In this document: piece by piece, positions 61,919 to 64,000 of the stretch | How the letters are laid out: every line of letters starts with the position of its first letter | Numbering within the stretch: position 1 is the first letter of the stretch | NCBI GenBank assembly: GCA_039812645.1 | Contig: JBDIAV010000001.1 | Coordinates: forward strand, 37,038-101,037 | Reading direction: 5' to 3' | DNA from: Ancrocorticia sp039812645 | GTDB lineage: Bacteria; Actinomycetota; Actinomycetes; Actinomycetales; Actinomycetaceae | Length of the DNA stretch: 64,000 nucleotides | Translations under genes and position numbers: made by a program | Notes under the pieces: generated by a model | What the model saw: only the letters and a program-made list of their open reading frames with translations | What the model was told of the DNA's origin: nothing | Database searches by the model: none

Positions 61919-62379
61919 ACACATCGGACTCTTTCGTAGATCCCGAAGCCAAGGCGTTTCTCTTTCTCGTCAACCCAACGCTTGCCTACGACCCCTATCC
62001 GGACTGGGCAAGGTGGATTCCGCAACTTGCCAGGGGCGAAACAGTTACCACTACCTGGAATACCGGGACACGACGGCGCGGGGTGAAGCCGGGCGATCGT
62101 GGCGTCGTCGTCAAAGTCGGAATGAATCCTAAGGGGGCAATCGGTGTTGCTACGGCGACTTCGGAGATCTGGGTCGGGCCGCACTGGAATCCCGAGGCAA
62201 AGCGCACCGAGACAGGCTTCGTGGATATACGGCTTGACGCGTTGCTCCCGGTGGATGAACCCATCTCGTTGGCCGAACTTAAGCTGATTGCTCCTCATAT
62301 CCGTTGGACCCCGCGAATGTCTGGAACTGAGATTCCTCTCGAAGCGGTGCTTGCCGTCGAAGAACTGATGCGTGAGTGA
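61915..62379 (+). CDS. Free-standing EVE/PUA-like domain protein
   Basis: 154 residues from ATG 61915. The pattern FLFLVNPTLAYDPYPDW, then WNTGTRRRGVKPGDRGVVVKVG and a distant GPHWNPEA...FVDIRLDALLP, matches the modified-base-binding EVE-like domain usually fused to HNH endonucleases in actinobacteria. Here no nuclease domain follows. It overlaps the glycosylase stop, hinting at a joint role in recognising modified bases. Family placement is from memory. Confidence 0.65.
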   Translation: MNTSDSFVDPEAKAFLFLVNPTLAYDPYPDWARWIPQLARGETVTTTWNTGTRRRGVKPGDRGVVVKVGMNPKGAIGVATATSEIWVGPHWNPEAKRTETGFVDIRLDALLPVDEPISLAELKLIAPHIRWTPRMSGTEIPLEAVLAVEELMRE

Positions 62380-62436
62380 GACGACACCCTGCGGACAGAA
62401 TTGGAACAAGCGGTGGTGGACCGGGCAAACTGGACC

Positions 62437-62459
62437 CTGTGCTCGAAGGCCGAGCACAG
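62437..62459 (+). promoter_or_regulatory. Leader hairpin directly before tyrS
   Basis: CTGTGCTCG and CGAGCACAG form a perfect 9-bp stem with AAGGC loop, ending 4 bases before the CGAAAGG ribosome site of tyrS. Could modulate tyrS translation; no T-box core sequence is evident. Confidence 0.45.
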
Positions 62460-62478
62460 CCGACGAAAGGCAAAGAAC

Positions 62479-63741
62479 GTGACTGACGTCCTCGACGAAC
62501 TTGAGTGGCGTGGGCTGATCGCCCAGCACACTGACAAAGATGCGTTGCGCAGCGCACTGAACGAGGGATCGGTTACCTTCTATTGCGGTTTCGATCCCAC
62601 CGCGGCCTCTCTGCACCATGGACATCTCGTGGCGGTCAAGGTGATGCGTCATCTCCAGATGGCTGGGCATCACCCGCTGGCGTTGGTGGGCGGAGCCACG
62701 GGTTTGATTGGCGACCCGCGCGATAAGGGGGAGCGGTCAATCAACTCCAAGGATGTTGTGGCTGGCTGGGCCGAAGCGCTCCGGGGGCAGTTGGAGAGCC
62801 TTCTCGATTTCGAGGGAGAGAATCCCGCACGGATCGTTAATAATCTCGACTGGACGGCCGCGATGTCGGCCATCGATTTGCTGCGAGATCTTGGCAAGCA
62901 CTTCCGGATGGGAACAATGCTCTCGAAGGATGTTGTGCAGCGCCGTCTGCAATCCGAGGAAGGCATCTCCTACACGGAGTTTAGCTACCAGATCCTCCAG
63001 GCCAATGACTACCTCGAGCTGTTCCGCCGCTACGGTTGCACGCTTGAAGTGGGTGGCAACGATCAGTGGGGCAACCTCGTGGGCGGCATGGATCTCATCC
63101 GTAAGGTCGAGGGCGAGTCGGTTCACGTGATGACCAACCCGCTCATCACCAAGTCCGACGGCACCAAGTTCGGCAAGACCGAGGGCGGCGCCATCTGGCT
63201 CAACCCTGAGATGTTCAGCCCGTACAAGTTCTACCAGTTTTGGCTGAATACTGCCGACGACGACGTCATCCGCATGCTTAAAGTCTTCACCTTCCGTACT
63301 CGCGAGGAGATTGAGGAGCTCGAAAAGCAGGTGGCTGAGCGTCCGCAGGCTCGCCAGGCGCAGCGTGTTCTCGCCGCGGATGTCACCACCTGGGTGCACG
63401 GAGCGGATGCGACCGAGCGTGTCATTGCTGCGTCGCGTGCCTTGTTCGGGGGAGCGGGTCTGGATGACATTGACGCTCAGACGCTGCTTGATGCTGTTGC
63501 TGAGCTTCCTTCGGCAGAGGCAAGCGTTGGCACTGCGGTGGTCGAACTGTTTGTCGCGCTTGGTTTCGAGAAGGGCGTCGGCGCTGCGCGCCGCACCTTG
63601 ACCTCAGGCGGTTTGAACATGAACAACGCCAAGGTGACAGATGCAGCACAGGTGTTGGCGGATTCTGATGTTCTCCCCGGTGGGATTGTGCTCGTGCGTA
63701 AGGGCAAGAAGAACCTCGGAGTGATTCGTGTGAGCTCATAA
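62479..63741 (+). CDS. tyrS: Tyrosine--tRNA ligase
   Basis: 420 residues from GTG 62479, chosen because CGAAAGG lies eight bases upstream and the typical N-terminus (TDVLDELEWRGL) starts there. Class I motifs: HHGH (the HIGH box) near residue 47, GATGLIGDP, and KFGKT (the KMSKS-type loop) near 233. The C-terminal S4 RNA-binding domain is present. Strong terminator after the stop. Confidence 0.96.
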   Translation: MTDVLDELEWRGLIAQHTDKDALRSALNEGSVTFYCGFDPTAASLHHGHLVAVKVMRHLQMAGHHPLALVGGATGLIGDPRDKGERSINSKDVVAGWAEALRGQLESLLDFEGENPARIVNNLDWTAAMSAIDLLRDLGKHFRMGTMLSKDVVQRRLQSEEGISYTEFSYQILQANDYLELFRRYGCTLEVGGNDQWGNLVGGMDLIRKVEGESVHVMTNPLITKSDGTKFGKTEGGAIWLNPEMFSPYKFYQFWLNTADDDVIRMLKVFTFRTREEIEELEKQVAERPQARQAQRVLAADVTTWVHGADATERVIAASRALFGGAGLDDIDAQTLLDAVAELPSAEASVGTAVVELFVALGFEKGVGAARRTLTSGGLNMNNAKVTDAAQVLADSDVLPGGIVLVRKGKKNLGVIRVSS

Positions 63742-63765
63742 GTGAGCTGCATGTGTGTGATGTGG

Positions 63766-63800
63766 ACCGGTGGGGCCGATATCGGCCCCACCGGTTTTCT
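63766..63800 (+). terminator. Rho-independent terminator after tyrS
   Basis: Perfect 30-bp palindrome, arms ACCGGTGGGGCCGAT and complement, followed by TTTCT, 25 bases past the tyrS stop. Confidence 0.9.
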
Positions 63801-63906
63801 ATGTCGTGTCCATGAATCTTCGAGACACCCCGTCTAAACTAGAGGAACTTTTCGGCAAGATATCAACGGAAAGTCGAAGGTGTGAGGGGGGTCTCGTGGT
63901 TGTGGT

Positions 63907-63935
63907 TTGACGGTGGTGGGTTGGGTGGGTAGTGT
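63907..63935 (+). promoter_or_regulatory. Strong sigma-A-type promoter, probably of an rRNA operon
   Basis: TTGACG (63907-63912), a 17-base spacer and TAGTGT (63930-63935). No gene begins before the window end, so the transcript has a leader of more than 60 bases. In several actinobacteria an rrn operon lies downstream of tyrS, so 16S rRNA may follow; not visible here. Confidence 0.55.
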
Positions 63936-64000
63936 TTTTACCTGTCGCCGGGACGCGGTAACGAGTACTGAGATGCTTCGAAAGGGGTGTTGAGGTGGTG

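Noticed and set aside
62380..62478. T-box leader for tyrS
   Set aside because: A GGTGG...ACC stretch is present, but no T-box core or long leader fits between the upstream gene and tyrS; only a simple hairpin is supported.

Overview
The window is a piece of chromosome from a moderately high-GC actinobacterium. GC looks near 60 % by eye; I did not compute it. The housekeeping order points to Actinobacteria: yebC-ruvC-ruvA-ruvB-yajC-secD-secF-apt-relA, then DUF349 / MBL hydrolase / hisS, then argCJBD-argR-argG. DtxR/IdeR-type iron boxes and an IrtAB-like exporter-fold importer agree with this. A host-associated Actinomycetaceae member (Trueperella/Arcanobacterium/Actinomyces group) is my best guess, but nothing here proves the genus.

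Layout. 1-2310: the end of a membrane-associated protein gene, a PrsW-type intramembrane protease and a NUDIX hydrolase. 2383-4448: two paralogous secreted NlpC/P60 cell-wall peptidases on the minus strand. 4642-12137: the yebC-ruvCAB-yajC-secDF-apt block. 12336-14624: relA. 14625-16628: an orphan AbiEi-like protein and a DUF349 protein (minus strand). 16759-22200: MBL hydrolase, hisS and two large membrane-linked GTPases. 22254-28360: arginine biosynthesis without argF. 28484-30339: accessory island with a BrnT/BrnA-like toxin-antitoxin pair and an IS5-like element whose decayed transposase sits beside an intact aspartate/glutamate racemase gene. 30381-56041: a 26-kb iron-acquisition region. 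56392-58516: ZIP metal transporter and an MFS transporter. 58516-61068: argF and argH, divergent. 61076-63741: a 3-methyladenine glycosylase with an in-frame 75-bp tandem repeat, a free-standing EVE-like domain protein, and tyrS. The last 100 bases hold a strong rrn-like promoter.

The iron region is the centre of interest. It has three transport modules. (1) irtA-irtB, a siderophore-interacting reductase domain fused to a heterodimeric ABC transporter. (2) A plus-strand set: lipoprotein binding protein, three secreted or membrane-anchored surface proteins, FepD/FepG/FepC-like transporter, a lytic transglycosylase and a fourth large secreted protein with beta-propeller and FG-GAP-like repeats. 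(3) A minus-strand fepB-fepD-fepG-fepC-fes set that closely resembles the enterobacterial ferric-enterobactin system, including the cytoplasmic esterase. Four near-consensus DtxR boxes (one perfect) mark the promoters. No siderophore biosynthesis gene is present, so the locus looks built for taking up foreign siderophores or another iron carrier. Three of the surface proteins share an uncharacterised domain (five copies in all), and two of those anchored at the membrane share a second Trp/Tyr repeat. I propose these form a Gram-positive envelope relay feeding the transporter.

Regulation seen directly: an inverted-repeat ARG box overlapping the argC -10; several genes with TANNNT six or seven bases before ATG and no Shine-Dalgarno, suggesting leaderless mRNAs (argC, argF, argH, MBL hydrolase); many 4-bp ATGA/GTGA overlaps marking operons; and strong hairpin terminators between convergent or adjacent units.
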